Positions 1 through 8,210 of a DNA stretch of 11,263 nucleotides are shown in pieces. The notes under the pieces were generated by a model. It did no database searches. It saw only the letters and a program-made list of their open reading frames with translations, and was not told the origin of the DNA. The stretch is from the NCBI GenBank assembly GCA_937894105.1, contig CALCTI010000301.1, positions 1 through 11,263 on the forward strand. The letters are read 5' to 3'. Every line of letters begins with the position of its first letter. Positions within the stretch are counted from its first letter, which is position 1. This DNA is from an uncultured cyanobacterium (GTDB lineage Bacteria > Cyanobacteriota > Cyanobacteriia > CACIAM-69d). The position numbers and the translations under genes are program-made.

Positions 1-36
1 TTCAGCGTTTTTTTGTTGCCTTGAAATGTTGCCCTT

Positions 37-355
37 CTAATTCACATCAGACGTCAATAGATCCTTAGCTCTACGTCCATGAGATTTGAGAGGAATAGGG
101 GATTACTGATGCTGCCAGTCCCGTGATCATTGCCCAGCAAAATCCCAACGCCAGCAGAGCCAATAGCTTGCTCAAACGGTCTGGGTGCTGGAAATGAGTA
201 GACTCCAGATTGAATCCTCAGGTTTTCAGAGCTCGAAACAGGGTTTCAATGCCTCAGCGTCGTCGATAATCCGCCAATGCACCATCAGGGCGACGATTCG
301 TTGCAATCACCATTAGCTCTCAATCATCGAGACGAGTGGCAACAATAAACTTCAT
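37..355 (-). pseudogene. IS4-family transposase, C-terminal remnant
   Basis: This is a decayed 3' part of an IS4-type transposase gene. The translation from 355 downward reads through an alanine-aspartate-tyrosine stretch into YRRR-stop-GIETLFRALKT. That gives the IS4 signature Y-x2-R-x3-E-x6-K with exact spacing and includes the catalytic glutamate region. Further on, GFNLESTHFQHPDRLSKLLA and a later frame reading PIPLKSHGRRAK match the usual IS4 C-terminus. Three in-frame TGA codons lie at 320-322, 254-256 and 218-220; the second sits where family members have Trp. A frameshift around 110-125 is needed to reach the SHGRRAK part, and that frame carries a TAA. The N-terminal half and the element ends are not recognisable. 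The family call rests on motif recall, and inactivation is seen directly. Confidence 0.75.
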
Positions 356-441
356 CGGAAATAGTGTGAAGAATATCGGGAGGTGTTCCTTCCCCCCGAG
401 GTTTTGGATTAAGCAACTCTCGGTTTCTGATTAAACTTGCT

Positions 442-966
442 TTAGCGGCAAGTCAGCCAGAAGTTGTGCAACCCACAAGCGATTTCCATCACATCATCCA
501 AGTAGTGATCGACCCAATTACGAAATTTCTGAACCACGATCTGACATCGCTTAATACCCCCGATTTGATGTTCCACTTCCACTCGAATCTTTGAGATTTG
601 TCGATTCTGCTCCTTTTCTGAGTCCGTCAGTTCACCCTTGCAGGGTTTCTTCTTTGGTTACTTGAGATTTACACCACCGGGGGCAAATCATTGAAAGCCT
701 GTGTCTTGCCAAAGGGTACTCCCATCAGGAAATTGATAATCTTCCTCATCAGCAATTTTCTTATCGTGCTGTTTACCTTCATCGGTGTCACTCATAAATA
801 ACACCTTGCCGCCCCGTTCGCTGACCCCATTGTTTTTAACCGTATGAGCTTTATTTTTGCCCCTGTAGTAGGTTTTGCGCTCCTCGTTGTCCTTCGGGCG
901 ATTATTCGGGCGATCGGTGCTAGCTATCATGATCTCTAGTCTGGGGCAAGCATCAAGAACAGCTTC
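442..966 (-). pseudogene. IS5-family (DDE_Tnp_4-like) transposase, C-terminal remnant
   Basis: The C-terminal half of an IS5-type DDE transposase. It reads from about 966 through RPKDNEERKTYYRGKNKAHT, GGKVLFMSDTDEGKQHDKK, DEEDYQFPDGSTLWQDTGFQ and, later, RVEVEHQIGGIKR, QKFRNW and CGLHNFWLT, ending at TAA 442-444. The glutamate in RVEVEH is where the third acidic residue of the triad is expected. The residue just after the TDRP-type motif region and the first catalytic Asp look altered (IASTDRP, where relatives have an Asp). Two in-frame stops, TGA 688-690 and TAA 658-660, break the gene without changing frame. The N-terminal half is missing and is replaced in frame by an IS630-type helix-turn-helix segment. 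This should be non-functional unless stops are read through, for which I see no support. Confidence 0.8.
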
Positions 967-1254
967 TAACTTGAGATTTTCCAGCACTTCTCCAGTGATT
1001 GCTCGAGGGCGACCGGAGCGGGGCTTTACTGCCAGTAAGGCATCGAATCCTTCCTGGCGATAGGCGATACTGCTTGAGCCAACGAGATACAGTGCTGAGG
1101 TGATAGCCGCTCTAGCTGGCGACCTGTTTTGTTCTGTTATGAGTCACCACAGGACCTGTAACTTGCTTCGTTGAATAGCTTGGCTTTATTGGTCGAGACG
1201 AGCCTTGAGGTCTTCAGCACGCTCAACGATATGGAGTGTGTGTCCTTTAGGCAT
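964..1254 (-). pseudogene. IS630-type transposase, N-terminal HTH remnant
   Basis: The start of a transposase with an IS630-like helix-turn-helix region. It begins with ATG 1252-1254 preceded by GAGGA about five bases upstream. Residues read MPKGHTLHIVERAEDLKARL, then QAIQRSKLQVLW, then in a shifted frame SGYHLSTVSRWLKQYR (recognition-helix-like), then back in the first frame YRQEGFDALLAVKPRSGRP, RAITGEVLENLKLE. RSGRP followed by ITGEVLE is the usual linker after the HTH in such proteins. Stops lie at 1186-1188 (TAA), 1144-1146 (TGA) and, in the shifted frame, 1112-1114 (TAG). The return to the first frame coincides with a perfect 7-base tandem duplication at 1056-1069. The catalytic domain of this element is absent. 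Family assignment is from motif recall and is less certain than the decay itself. Confidence 0.6.
1056..1069. repeat. 7-bp tandem duplication causing a frameshift
   Basis: GGCGATA occurs twice in direct succession (1056-1062 and 1063-1069). On the minus strand one copy encodes the end of KQYR and the second the YRQEG that follows, so removing one copy would restore a single frame, KQYRQEG. This is the visible cause of one frameshift in the IS630-type remnant. Confidence 0.75.
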
Positions 1255-1392
1255 CAGTGTCCTCGTCAGGGGCGTCTGGTATCTCTCCAGATTGAAGAAT
1301 TGGTATTATCCGCGGGCAGCAGAAGAGGCCGGGGTTACCACCCTGCCACACTACTGCCAGTTTTCATGGGGAGTTAAATTGACGATAAACAA
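1255..1392. other. Unassigned DNA between IS remnants and methyltransferase
   Basis: No convincing gene. The plus strand is open for a short stretch to a TAA after 1390, but the peptide is not one I recognise and has no start signal of note. ACGAT and ATCGT form a weak imperfect hairpin at about 1382-1400 across the methyltransferase stop codon, without a T-run. The far end of the IS630-type element probably lies here, but I could not find its terminal inverted repeat. Confidence 0.3.
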
Positions 1393-2034
1393 TTAATCGT
1401 TAGGTTTATAGCCTGCCAACAAAGCCATTTCGCGCCACTTCCAATAACAATCAACCTCTTGAAAGCCGATTTCTTGAAACCATCGAAGCTGGGTCTCTAC
1501 ATCTAGCAATTTATTAGACGGATCTTTGAAATCCGGCGGATAGCCAATCGCCAATAAAAACTCCTGATGAAGCCTCTCCGTTGGCGATGCAACGTGCTCT
1601 AAATTGCAGAAAATCCCACCTGGTTTTAGGCGTTGGAAAACTTCTTGATAGAGCGATCGCTTCCGGTCGTCTTCACAGTGATGAATTGCAAAACTCGATA
1701 CAATCCCATCAAAATCACCCATATCAGGTAAACGCTCATCCATATTTGCCTGAATTAAACTAACCGAATGATCACTCTCGAAACGCTTTTTTGCTTCAGC
1801 CAACATCGTTTCTGAAAAGTCGATACCCACTCCTTTAGCATTAGATCTTTCAATTTTTAAAAGCGCCAACAGCCGCCCATTTCCAGTTCCTAAATCTAAG
1901 ATTCGCTCCACATCTTTTGGAAGCAATTCTAATACCAATGCTTCTCCTTCAGTACGGTGGGGAATCTTATCGGCACGGCTCAAATAATGCAGCGCGTGGG
2001 CGGGCGATCGCCACTGGTTTTCTTGATTTTTCAT
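1393..2034 (-). CDS. Class I SAM-dependent methyltransferase
   Basis: A 213-residue cytosolic protein with the Rossmann-type methyltransferase fold; the substrate is unknown. Motif I is ILDLGTGNGRLLALL (about 45-59, with the glycine-rich SAM loop at 47-53). The acidic residue binding the SAM ribose is Asp72 in GIDFSETML. The fourth strand is GDFDGIVSSFAIHHCED (106-122), and LKPGGIF (about 136-142) is the usual post-motif III turn. The conserved leader RSPAHALHYLSRADKIPHRT precedes the core. This resembles the Methyltransf_25/11 group rather than a named enzyme such as UbiE. ATG at 2032-2034 is the natural start; only a weak GAAGTGA lies upstream. No frame damage is visible, although the 3' end abuts the IS graveyard. 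It is divergent from dnaE, with about 300 bp of shared upstream DNA. GCGATCGC occurs twice inside it, which suggests it is native to the chromosome. Confidence 0.85.
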   Translation of the reverse strand: MKNQENQWRSPAHALHYLSRADKIPHRTEGEALVLELLPKDVERILDLGTGNGRLLALLKIERSNAKGVGIDFSETMLAEAKKRFESDHSVSLIQANMDERLPDMGDFDGIVSSFAIHHCEDDRKRSLYQEVFQRLKPGGIFCNLEHVASPTERLHQEFLLAIGYPPDFKDPSNKLLDVETQLRWFQEIGFQEVDCYWKWREMALLAGYKPND

Positions 2035-2059
2035 CTAATTTCACTTCAGTCACATTAAT

Positions 2060-2079
2060 TACAATTGACTACAATTGAC
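2060..2079. repeat. 10-bp tandem direct repeat upstream of dnaE
   Basis: TACAATTGAC is present twice without a gap (2060-2069 and 2070-2079). The 10-base period is close to one helical turn, so both copies face the same side of the DNA. It could be a binding site shared by the divergent genes, or chance in AT-rich DNA. Confidence 0.6.
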
Positions 2080-2320
2080 AACAAAGGAAGGGCTCGATCC
2101 ACAAAACACACTGAACTCAGATTAACTTTCACAACAAATAAAACAAAAGAGTACAACGAATTTTTACGTCGATTTTTTCCCACCCCCGCCCCATCCCCGT
2201 TCCAAGCCTACCTCTTAAATAAGGAGTTTCCCGTTATCGAAAACCCTTGTTACCATTGGGACCAGGCATATTAGGCATATGGTCACAGCCATCGATTTGC
2301 CCCATATTTCAGCACAATCC

Positions 2321-2325
2321 AGGGA
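2321..2325 (+). promoter_or_regulatory. Ribosome binding site that favours the dnaE start at 2333
   Basis: AGGGA lies 7 bases before ATG 2333-2335. The upstream in-frame ATG at 2279 has only a poor AGG four to five bases away. Known DnaE proteins of cyanobacteria typically begin at the equivalent of the second ATG (MSFVGLH), which supports this site as the one used. Confidence 0.5.
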
Positions 2326-2332
2326 AATTTCT

Positions 2333-5300
2333 ATGTCCTTTGTTGGTCTCCATGTTCACAGCGATTACAGTTTGCTTGATGGAGCGAGTCAGCTACCGAA
2401 CTTGGTGAAGCGGGCAGAAGAATTAGAAATGCCGGCGATCGCCCTAACGGACCACGGGGTAATGTACGGGGCGATCGAGCTACTAAAAACCACCAAAGGG
2501 ACCAACGTTAAGCCCATCATTGGCAACGAAATGTATATCGTCAATGGTGTTCTTGATGATACAAAAGAGAATCCGAGAAAGCGGCTAAGAAAATACCATC
2601 AGGTGGTTTTAGCTAAGAATAAAATCGGCTATCAAAACCTGGTTAAACTAACAACCGTTTCCCATTTAGACGGATTACGAGGAAGTGGAATTTTTTCTCG
2701 CCCTTGTGTTGACAAAAAACTGCTGTCAGAGAATTCCGAAGGTCTGATTTTAACCAGTGCCTGCCTTGGCGGAGAAATTCCCCAGGCAATTATGGCCCAG
2801 CGCCTGGATGTAGCTGAACGGGTTGCCAGTTGGTACAAAGACGTATTTGGCGACGACTACTATCTGGAACTTCAGGATCATGGTTCTCAAGAAGATCGCG
2901 TCGTCAATGTGCAGCTAGTTCGCCTAGCTAAAAAGCTAAATATTGAACTAATTGCCACTAACGATTCCCATTTTATTTCCTGCTTTGATGTGGAAGCTCA
3001 CGATGCATTAGTTTGCATTCAAACGAAGAAAAATGTCACTGAAGATAAACGGTTGCGCTATAGCGGCACCGAGTATTTGAAAAGTGCTGATGAAATGAAA
3101 TTGCTGTTTCGAGATCATCTGGAAGAGCACATTATTGAAGGGGCGATCGCCAACACCGTAAAGGTTGCAGAAAAAGTTGAGGCTTACGATATTTTAGGGG
3201 AGCCTCGCATCCCAGATTTCCCAGTTCCCACAGGACATAATGCTGATACTTACGTGGAGCACGTGGCTTGGGAAGGTCTGATCGAGCGCCTAGGCGTGGC
3301 ATCCAAAGAGGACATTCTAAATAATAAAAAAGAATACGCAGATCGGCTGGTTTATGAGCTGGAAATGCTCCAAAGAATGGGCTTTTCTGCGTATTTCTTG
3401 GTGGTTTGGGACTATATTAAATTTGCTCGCGATGCCAATATTCCTGTGGGACCTGGGCGAGGTAGTGCTGCTGGATCTCTGGTTGCTTATTCTCTGCGAA
3501 TTACCAATATTGATCCCGTCCACCATGGCTTACTTTTTGAACGATTCCTAAATCCTGAGCGGAAATCTATGCCTGATGTGGACACGGATTTCTGCATTGA
3601 AAAACGGGATCAAGTGATTGATTATGTGACCCAAAAATACGGTGAAGATCGAGTTGCGCAGATTATTACCTTTAACCGCATGACATCAAAGGCGGTGTTA
3701 AAAGATGTGGCTCGGGTGTTAGAAATTCCCTACGGTGAATCGGACCGCATGGCGAAGTTAATTCCCGTTGCCCGAGGAAAGCCGGCCAAGTTGAAAGTGA
3801 TGATTTCTGAGGATACTCCCGCGCCGGAATTTAAGGAAAAATATGATAAAGACGCTCAAATTCCCGAAGCACCCACGGGCATGACCTACCGCCGTTGGTT
3901 AGATATGGCCATGCGCATCGAAGGTACTAACAAAACTTTTGGGGTTCATGCTGCTGGGGTTGTAATTTCAGCGCAGCCTTTGTCGGAAGTGGTTCCTTTA
4001 CAGCGCAATAATGATGGCGCGGTGATTACCCAGTACTACATGGAAGACGTGGAGGCAATGGGTCTGTTAAAGATGGATTTCTTGGGGCTTAAAAACCTCA
4101 CTACGATTCAAAAAACCGTTGATTTAATTGCAGAAACTAGCGGCGTAGAAATTGATCCTGACGGCATTTCCCTAGAGGATCCCGCCACCTATCGATTACT
4201 AGCTCAGGGTGAACTGGCTGGTATTTTCCAGTTGGAATCATCGGGGATGCGACAAGTGGTTCGCGATCTTAAACCGTCATCTTTGGAAGATATTTCTTCG
4301 GTGTTGGCGCTGTATCGACCCGGTCCCCTCGACGCAGGGCTTATTCCCATGTTTATTAATCGTAAACACGGACGGGAACAAATTGCTTATGACCATGCCG
4401 TATTGGAGCCGATTCTAAATGAAACCTATGGGGTTTTGGTCTATCAAGAGCAAATTATGAAGGTAGCTCAGGATATGGCGGGATATACCTTGGGTGAGGC
4501 GGATTTATTGCGGCGGGCGATGGGTAAGAAAAAGCTGGAGGCGATGAAGAAACAGCGCGTCGTTTTTGTGGATGGATCGGCAAAGAATGGCATTAAAACG
4601 AAACTAGCGGATGGTCTTTTTGACCAAATGGTAAAGTTTGCTGAGTATTGTTTTAATAAGTCTCACTCCACCGCTTACGGCTATGTGACTTATCAAACGG
4701 CGTGGTTAAAAGCAAACTATCCCGTTGAATATATGGCCGCTTTGTTGACATCGAATAGTGGTAATCAAGATAAGGTTCAGGCGTATATTTCCACTTGTTT
4801 AAAAATGGGAATCGAAGTGGAGCCGCCGGATGTAAATCGTTCGGGTTTAGATTTTACGCCGTTAATTAGTGACCGTAAAAGTGAAGAAAAAGACCATCGA
4901 ATTTTATTTGGATTGTCAGCGGTTCAAAACTTAGGTGAAGGGGCGATTGAGAGTATTTTAGTGGCGCGCGAGGCAGGAGGGGCTTTTGAATCTTTGGCGG
5001 ATTTATGCGATCGCGTGGACCTGAAATCCATCAACAAGCGAGCCTTGGAAGCCCTAACCCACAGCGGAGCCCTAGATACCCTAAGCTCTAATCGCCGACA
5101 GACGATGGAAGATTTGCCGTTGGTCATTGACTGGGCCCAAGGACGGGCGCGCGATCGCGTCAGTGGTCAAGGAAATATATTTGATTTGATGGCAGACGCC
5201 GCTGAGGAGGGTGGCGGGCTAGATATGGCTCCAAAAGCGCCGCCGGTGGACGATTATCCAGAGCAAGAGCGGCTGCGGCTGGAAAAAGAACTACTCGGCT

Positions 5301-5905
5301 TCTATGTGTCAGACCATCCCTTGAAAACGGTGCAGCGGCGGGCTCAAATGTTGGCTCCCGTGGAGGTAAAAGATCTGGGAGATTACTGTGGTGGCAACAA
5401 GGGCACCGTTAGCACCATCGTGATGATCACCACCGTTAAGCCGGTGATTACCAAGAAAGGCGATCGCATGGCGATTGTGCAGGTGGAAGACCTGACGGGG
5501 CAGGTGGAAGGGGTGGTCTTTCCGCGCTCCTTTGCCCGCATTGGCGATTTAATCCAGCCCGATGCTCGCCTTATTATTTGGGGCAAAGTGGACTGGCGCG
5601 ATGAATCCATTCAGTACATCATTGAAGACGCAGAAACCGTTGAGTCGGTGGAAATTTTAATGGTGGAACTGTCGCCAGACGTGGCAGGGGAAATTCAACA
5701 TCGCGATCGCCTGAGAAATACCCTCCTAAGCCACCAAGGAGAAACGCCGAAAATGCCCGTGGTTGCCATTGTTTCCGACGGCAAAGGTCAGCGTCAACTG
5801 GTACGATTTGGAGCACAGTTTCGGGTAGAAGACCCCAATGCCGTGGCTGCAGCATTAAAACAGGCAGGCTTTGAAACCCAAGTTGAACCATTAGCCGCCA
5901 TTTAA
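2333..5905 (+). CDS. dnaE: DNA polymerase III subunit alpha, unsplit
   Basis: Catalytic subunit of the replicative polymerase: it extends DNA at the fork and works with the beta clamp. It is 1190 residues from ATG 2333 (1208 from the in-frame ATG at 2279), near the usual length. Order, numbered from 2333: a PHP domain in about the first 270 residues, with H7, H9, D40 and H41 in HVHSDYS and TDHG kept, so metal binding is plausible, unlike the E. coli PHP domain. Then the polymerase palm with GPGRGSAAGSL and PDVDTDF; the catalytic aspartates are D415, D417 and D582 (KMDFLGL). Helix-hairpin-helix repeats follow around 861-916, then QGNIF (946-950), which resembles the internal clamp-binding motif QADMF. 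An OB fold lies around 1020-1100, with a short C-terminal region after it. Many cyanobacteria encode DnaE in two pieces joined by a split intein before the Cys of CFNKSHSTAYG. Here Y772-C773 are adjacent and the gene is continuous. Confidence 0.97.
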   Translation: MSFVGLHVHSDYSLLDGASQLPNLVKRAEELEMPAIALTDHGVMYGAIELLKTTKGTNVKPIIGNEMYIVNGVLDDTKENPRKRLRKYHQVVLAKNKIGYQNLVKLTTVSHLDGLRGSGIFSRPCVDKKLLSENSEGLILTSACLGGEIPQAIMAQRLDVAERVASWYKDVFGDDYYLELQDHGSQEDRVVNVQLVRLAKKLNIELIATNDSHFISCFDVEAHDALVCIQTKKNVTEDKRLRYSGTEYLKSADEMKLLFRDHLEEHIIEGAIANTVKVAEKVEAYDILGEPRIPDFPVPTGHNADTYVEHVAWEGLIERLGVASKEDILNNKKEYADRLVYELEMLQRMGFSAYFLVVWDYIKFARDANIPVGPGRGSAAGSLVAYSLRITNIDPVHHGLLFERFLNPERKSMPDVDTDFCIEKRDQVIDYVTQKYGEDRVAQIITFNRMTSKAVLKDVARVLEIPYGESDRMAKLIPVARGKPAKLKVMISEDTPAPEFKEKYDKDAQIPEAPTGMTYRRWLDMAMRIEGTNKTFGVHAAGVVISAQPLSEVVPLQRNNDGAVITQYYMEDVEAMGLLKMDFLGLKNLTTIQKTVDLIAETSGVEIDPDGISLEDPATYRLLAQGELAGIFQLESSGMRQVVRDLKPSSLEDISSVLALYRPGPLDAGLIPMFINRKHGREQIAYDHAVLEPILNETYGVLVYQEQIMKVAQDMAGYTLGEADLLRRAMGKKKLEAMKKQRVVFVDGSAKNGIKTKLADGLFDQMVKFAEYCFNKSHSTAYGYVTYQTAWLKANYPVEYMAALLTSNSGNQDKVQAYISTCLKMGIEVEPPDVNRSGLDFTPLISDRKSEEKDHRILFGLSAVQNLGEGAIESILVAREAGGAFESLADLCDRVDLKSINKRALEALTHSGALDTLSSNRRQTMEDLPLVIDWAQGRARDRVSGQGNIFDLMADAAEEGGGLDMAPKAPPVDDYPEQERLRLEKELLGFYVSDHPLKTVQRRAQMLAPVEVKDLGDYCGGNKGTVSTIVMITTVKPVITKKGDRMAIVQVEDLTGQVEGVVFPRSFARIGDLIQPDARLIIWGKVDWRDESIQYIIEDAETVESVEILMVELSPDVAGEIQHRDRLRNTLLSHQGETPKMPVVAIVSDGKGQRQLVRFGAQFRVEDPNAVAAALKQAGFETQVEPLAAI

Positions 5906-6047
5906 TGGTCTAAACTCGATAAAACCCCATGCATTTGCCCCCCTCAGACGCCCATATGACCTATTAACCGCTTGTCTGTTTCTTAAGGACACGCCAAAAA
6001 GGATGCGCTGAGACGTTTCTCTGCCCTTTTCAAATATTGCCGAATCC

Positions 6048-8189
6048 ATGACTGGCTTCCCCATAGAAGATTCTTTTACTGCAGGTTCATCTGAACCCAC
6101 GGCGGGAGTTCGGGCTGATTCAGGCTCAGAGGGTCAAAACGGACACATTTGGATTATTTCTAATCGATCAGCATTGAATGGAAAGCTCATTCAGAACCTG
6201 CCATCGACGATTCAGTCTACAACTATTTTTCACACAGGACAGTCCGCCCTTTCTAAACTTCAGAAATTTGTAGATAGCCAAAGTCAATTATCATCTTCCT
6301 CCAAACCTCAAGGCTCGCAAAAAAGCTCTCAACAATCTGTTGACTTGCTTTTTGTGGCAACAGATTTGGGCGATATGAGTTGCATCGACTTTTTAGATCG
6401 AATTAAAAATAACTACACTGATTTTGCTGCCCCTGTAGTGGTGGTGGATGGGGATCAATTAAATAGCAGCAATAGTGACAACTTATCTGCTGATTTGTCC
6501 CTCAAGGAAGCGGTATTTAACGCTGGGGCGATCGACTATTTGAGCGCACCTATTATTGCCGCTGAGTTAAACGCTAAAGTCAGTACTTTTCTAAGGCTTG
6601 GCAACACCTTTCCTCCTGCAAGCAACAGTGCAATTTTGGCAAGTAACTCCATTTTAGACAACCAAAGCGACGAACGGGAAAGTGCCTATGACCATCACCC
6701 AGGAAGTAGCCAACAAAACGAACAGTTGCAAAAGCTAACTGTGGAGAATTGTTATTTACGAGTCATCTTAGACAACTTACCTCAACAGGTTTTTTGGAAG
6801 GATAACAACTTAAAATTTGTGGGTTGCAATCAACGTTGGGCAAATGCTGTCGGAATTCAAGATGAAAGTGAAATCATTGGAAAAACCGACTTTGACATGG
6901 TGGATAATCTAGCCCTTGCTCAACAGTTTCAATCAAAAGATCGCGAAGTATTAGAAACTGGGCACGCCATTGAAGAATCGATGGAGAAAGCCAAAATAGA
7001 TCAAAATGGAGTTCAGCGTTGGCTTGATGTGACTCGGCAACCTCTCCTGGATGAAAAGGGTAACAGTATTGGCATTGTTGGAGTTATTAATGACGTAACT
7101 AAACAAAGACAGGCGGAAGAACAACTTCGTTTGGCGGAAGAGAAGTATCGAGCTATTTTTGAAAATGCTGTTGAAGGATTATTCCAAGCTTCTTTAGAGG
7201 GAAGATTTATCAGTGTGAATCCGGCGCTGGCTCAACTTTACGGATATGCCTCTCCAGAGGAAATGATTGGAGAAATTGATCATATCGATTCCCAAATTTA
7301 TGTGCAATCGAAACGACGCCAGGAAATACTAGCTTATCTTGATCAGTTTTCTGAGTTGACTGACTTTGAGTCCTTGGTTCAACAGAAGGACGGTCAACGG
7401 ATTTGGGTGTCAGAAAGTATTCGTCAAGTGACGGATGATAGCGGCGATATTTTGTATCTAGAAGGTAGCGTTAAAGATGTAACGGAAAAGCGGCAGGCTG
7501 AAATGAATCTGCGCAAACAAAGGCAGCAGTCTGAGCGATTACTGCTCAATATTTTGCCTCAAATGATTGCCCAGCGTCTTAAGAAAAGCCCTGGTTTAGT
7601 GGCAGATGATTTTAGTGAATCAACGGTCTTATTTGCTGACATTGTTGGCTTCACCGAGTGGGCATCTCAAATACAAGTATCTGAATTAGTAACGGTTTTA
7701 AATAAGATCTTTTCGGAGTTTGATTTACTTGCGGAAAAGATTCAAATTGAAAAAATCAAGACTATTGGTGATGCCTATATGGCAGTTTCCGGAGTACCCA
7801 TTCCCGTTGCAGATCATGCGGAAAGAATGGCAGAAATGGCATTGGAAATGCAGGTGGCCATTAAACAGTTTTCTCGGCGATCGCCCGCTGGAGATGAACC
7901 ATTTCGATTAAGAATTGGCATCCATTCGGGACCGGTTTCTGCCGGGGTTGTAGGACTGCATAAGTTTTTCTACGATCTTTGGGGAGATACAGTTAATGTG
8001 GCGAGTCGCATGGAATCCCAGGGAACACCGGGGCGCATTCAGGTGACCCACGAGACCTATTTGCTACTGCGAGATCGATTTGAATTGGAATTTCGAGGAG
8101 AGTTTCAAATTAAAGGTAAAGGGACCATGAGAACTTACTGGTTATTGGGGCGGAAGCCTGAGGGTGATTCTAACAATATAAACGCATAA
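6048..8189 (+). CDS. Receiver-like/PAS/PAS class III adenylate cyclase
   Basis: Makes cAMP from ATP in response to sensed signals; 713 residues, no signal peptide or membrane segment seen, so cytosolic. About 33-185 is a degenerate receiver-like domain with a Ser/Gln-rich insertion; the position of the conserved receiver Lys reads Ala (DYLSAPI), and the phospho-Asp is not clear. PAS1 is about 233-355 (VFWKDNNLKFVGCN to GVINDVTKQRQAEEQL) and PAS2 about 358-485 (YRAIFENAVEGLFQASLEG to GSVKDVTEKRQAE). A short coiled coil with LLLNILPQMIAQRL leads into the cyclase domain, about 520-705. Metal-binding D531 (LFADIVGFT) and D575 (IGDAYMAV) are present. So are the adenine-selecting K571 and D643 (YDLWGD), plus N650 and R654 (NVASRMES), so a complete ATP-specific dimeric site is expected. 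The start ATG lacks a good Shine-Dalgarno. It lies 142 bp after dnaE and 21 bp before bioF. The exact sensed signal is unknown. Confidence 0.92.
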   Translation: MTGFPIEDSFTAGSSEPTAGVRADSGSEGQNGHIWIISNRSALNGKLIQNLPSTIQSTTIFHTGQSALSKLQKFVDSQSQLSSSSKPQGSQKSSQQSVDLLFVATDLGDMSCIDFLDRIKNNYTDFAAPVVVVDGDQLNSSNSDNLSADLSLKEAVFNAGAIDYLSAPIIAAELNAKVSTFLRLGNTFPPASNSAILASNSILDNQSDERESAYDHHPGSSQQNEQLQKLTVENCYLRVILDNLPQQVFWKDNNLKFVGCNQRWANAVGIQDESEIIGKTDFDMVDNLALAQQFQSKDREVLETGHAIEESMEKAKIDQNGVQRWLDVTRQPLLDEKGNSIGIVGVINDVTKQRQAEEQLRLAEEKYRAIFENAVEGLFQASLEGRFISVNPALAQLYGYASPEEMIGEIDHIDSQIYVQSKRRQEILAYLDQFSELTDFESLVQQKDGQRIWVSESIRQVTDDSGDILYLEGSVKDVTEKRQAEMNLRKQRQQSERLLLNILPQMIAQRLKKSPGLVADDFSESTVLFADIVGFTEWASQIQVSELVTVLNKIFSEFDLLAEKIQIEKIKTIGDAYMAVSGVPIPVADHAERMAEMALEMQVAIKQFSRRSPAGDEPFRLRIGIHSGPVSAGVVGLHKFFYDLWGDTVNVASRMESQGTPGRIQVTHETYLLLRDRFELEFRGEFQIKGKGTMRTYWLLGRKPEGDSNNINA

Positions 8190-8210
8190 AGTTAAGACTG
8201 TTCCATAAGA

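Larger units (their letters stand above)
2035..2332. promoter_or_regulatory. Divergent intergenic region upstream of dnaE
   Basis: About 300 bp between the methyltransferase (minus) and dnaE (plus); promoters for both should lie here. It is AT-rich near the methyltransferase. TTGACA at 2075-2080 could serve as a -35 element for the plus strand, but I see no good -10 at 16-18 bases. On the minus strand TTGTTG and TAATTA are 17 bases apart, a poor match. A 69-residue open frame from a TTG (2065-2274) crosses it; it has no recognisable motif and is probably chance. Assignment as regulatory DNA is by position. Confidence 0.35.

Noticed and set aside
37..1254. TGA read as a sense codon (Trp or selenocysteine)
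   Set aside because: Genuine TAA and TAG stops and frameshifts occur in the same remnants, and the nearby genes use TGG normally.
1171..1396. Two overlapping plus-strand frames of 63-68 residues
   Set aside because: They lie over or next to the minus-strand IS630 remnant, and I recognise no family.
2065..2274. 69-residue plus-strand frame starting at TTG
   Set aside because: No Shine-Dalgarno, no recognisable motif, and it sits in the dnaE upstream region. Treated as chance.
4649..4651. Hidden intein or split junction in dnaE
   Set aside because: The frame is uninterrupted from 2333 to 5905 and the conserved motif CFNKSHSTAYG is intact without insertion.
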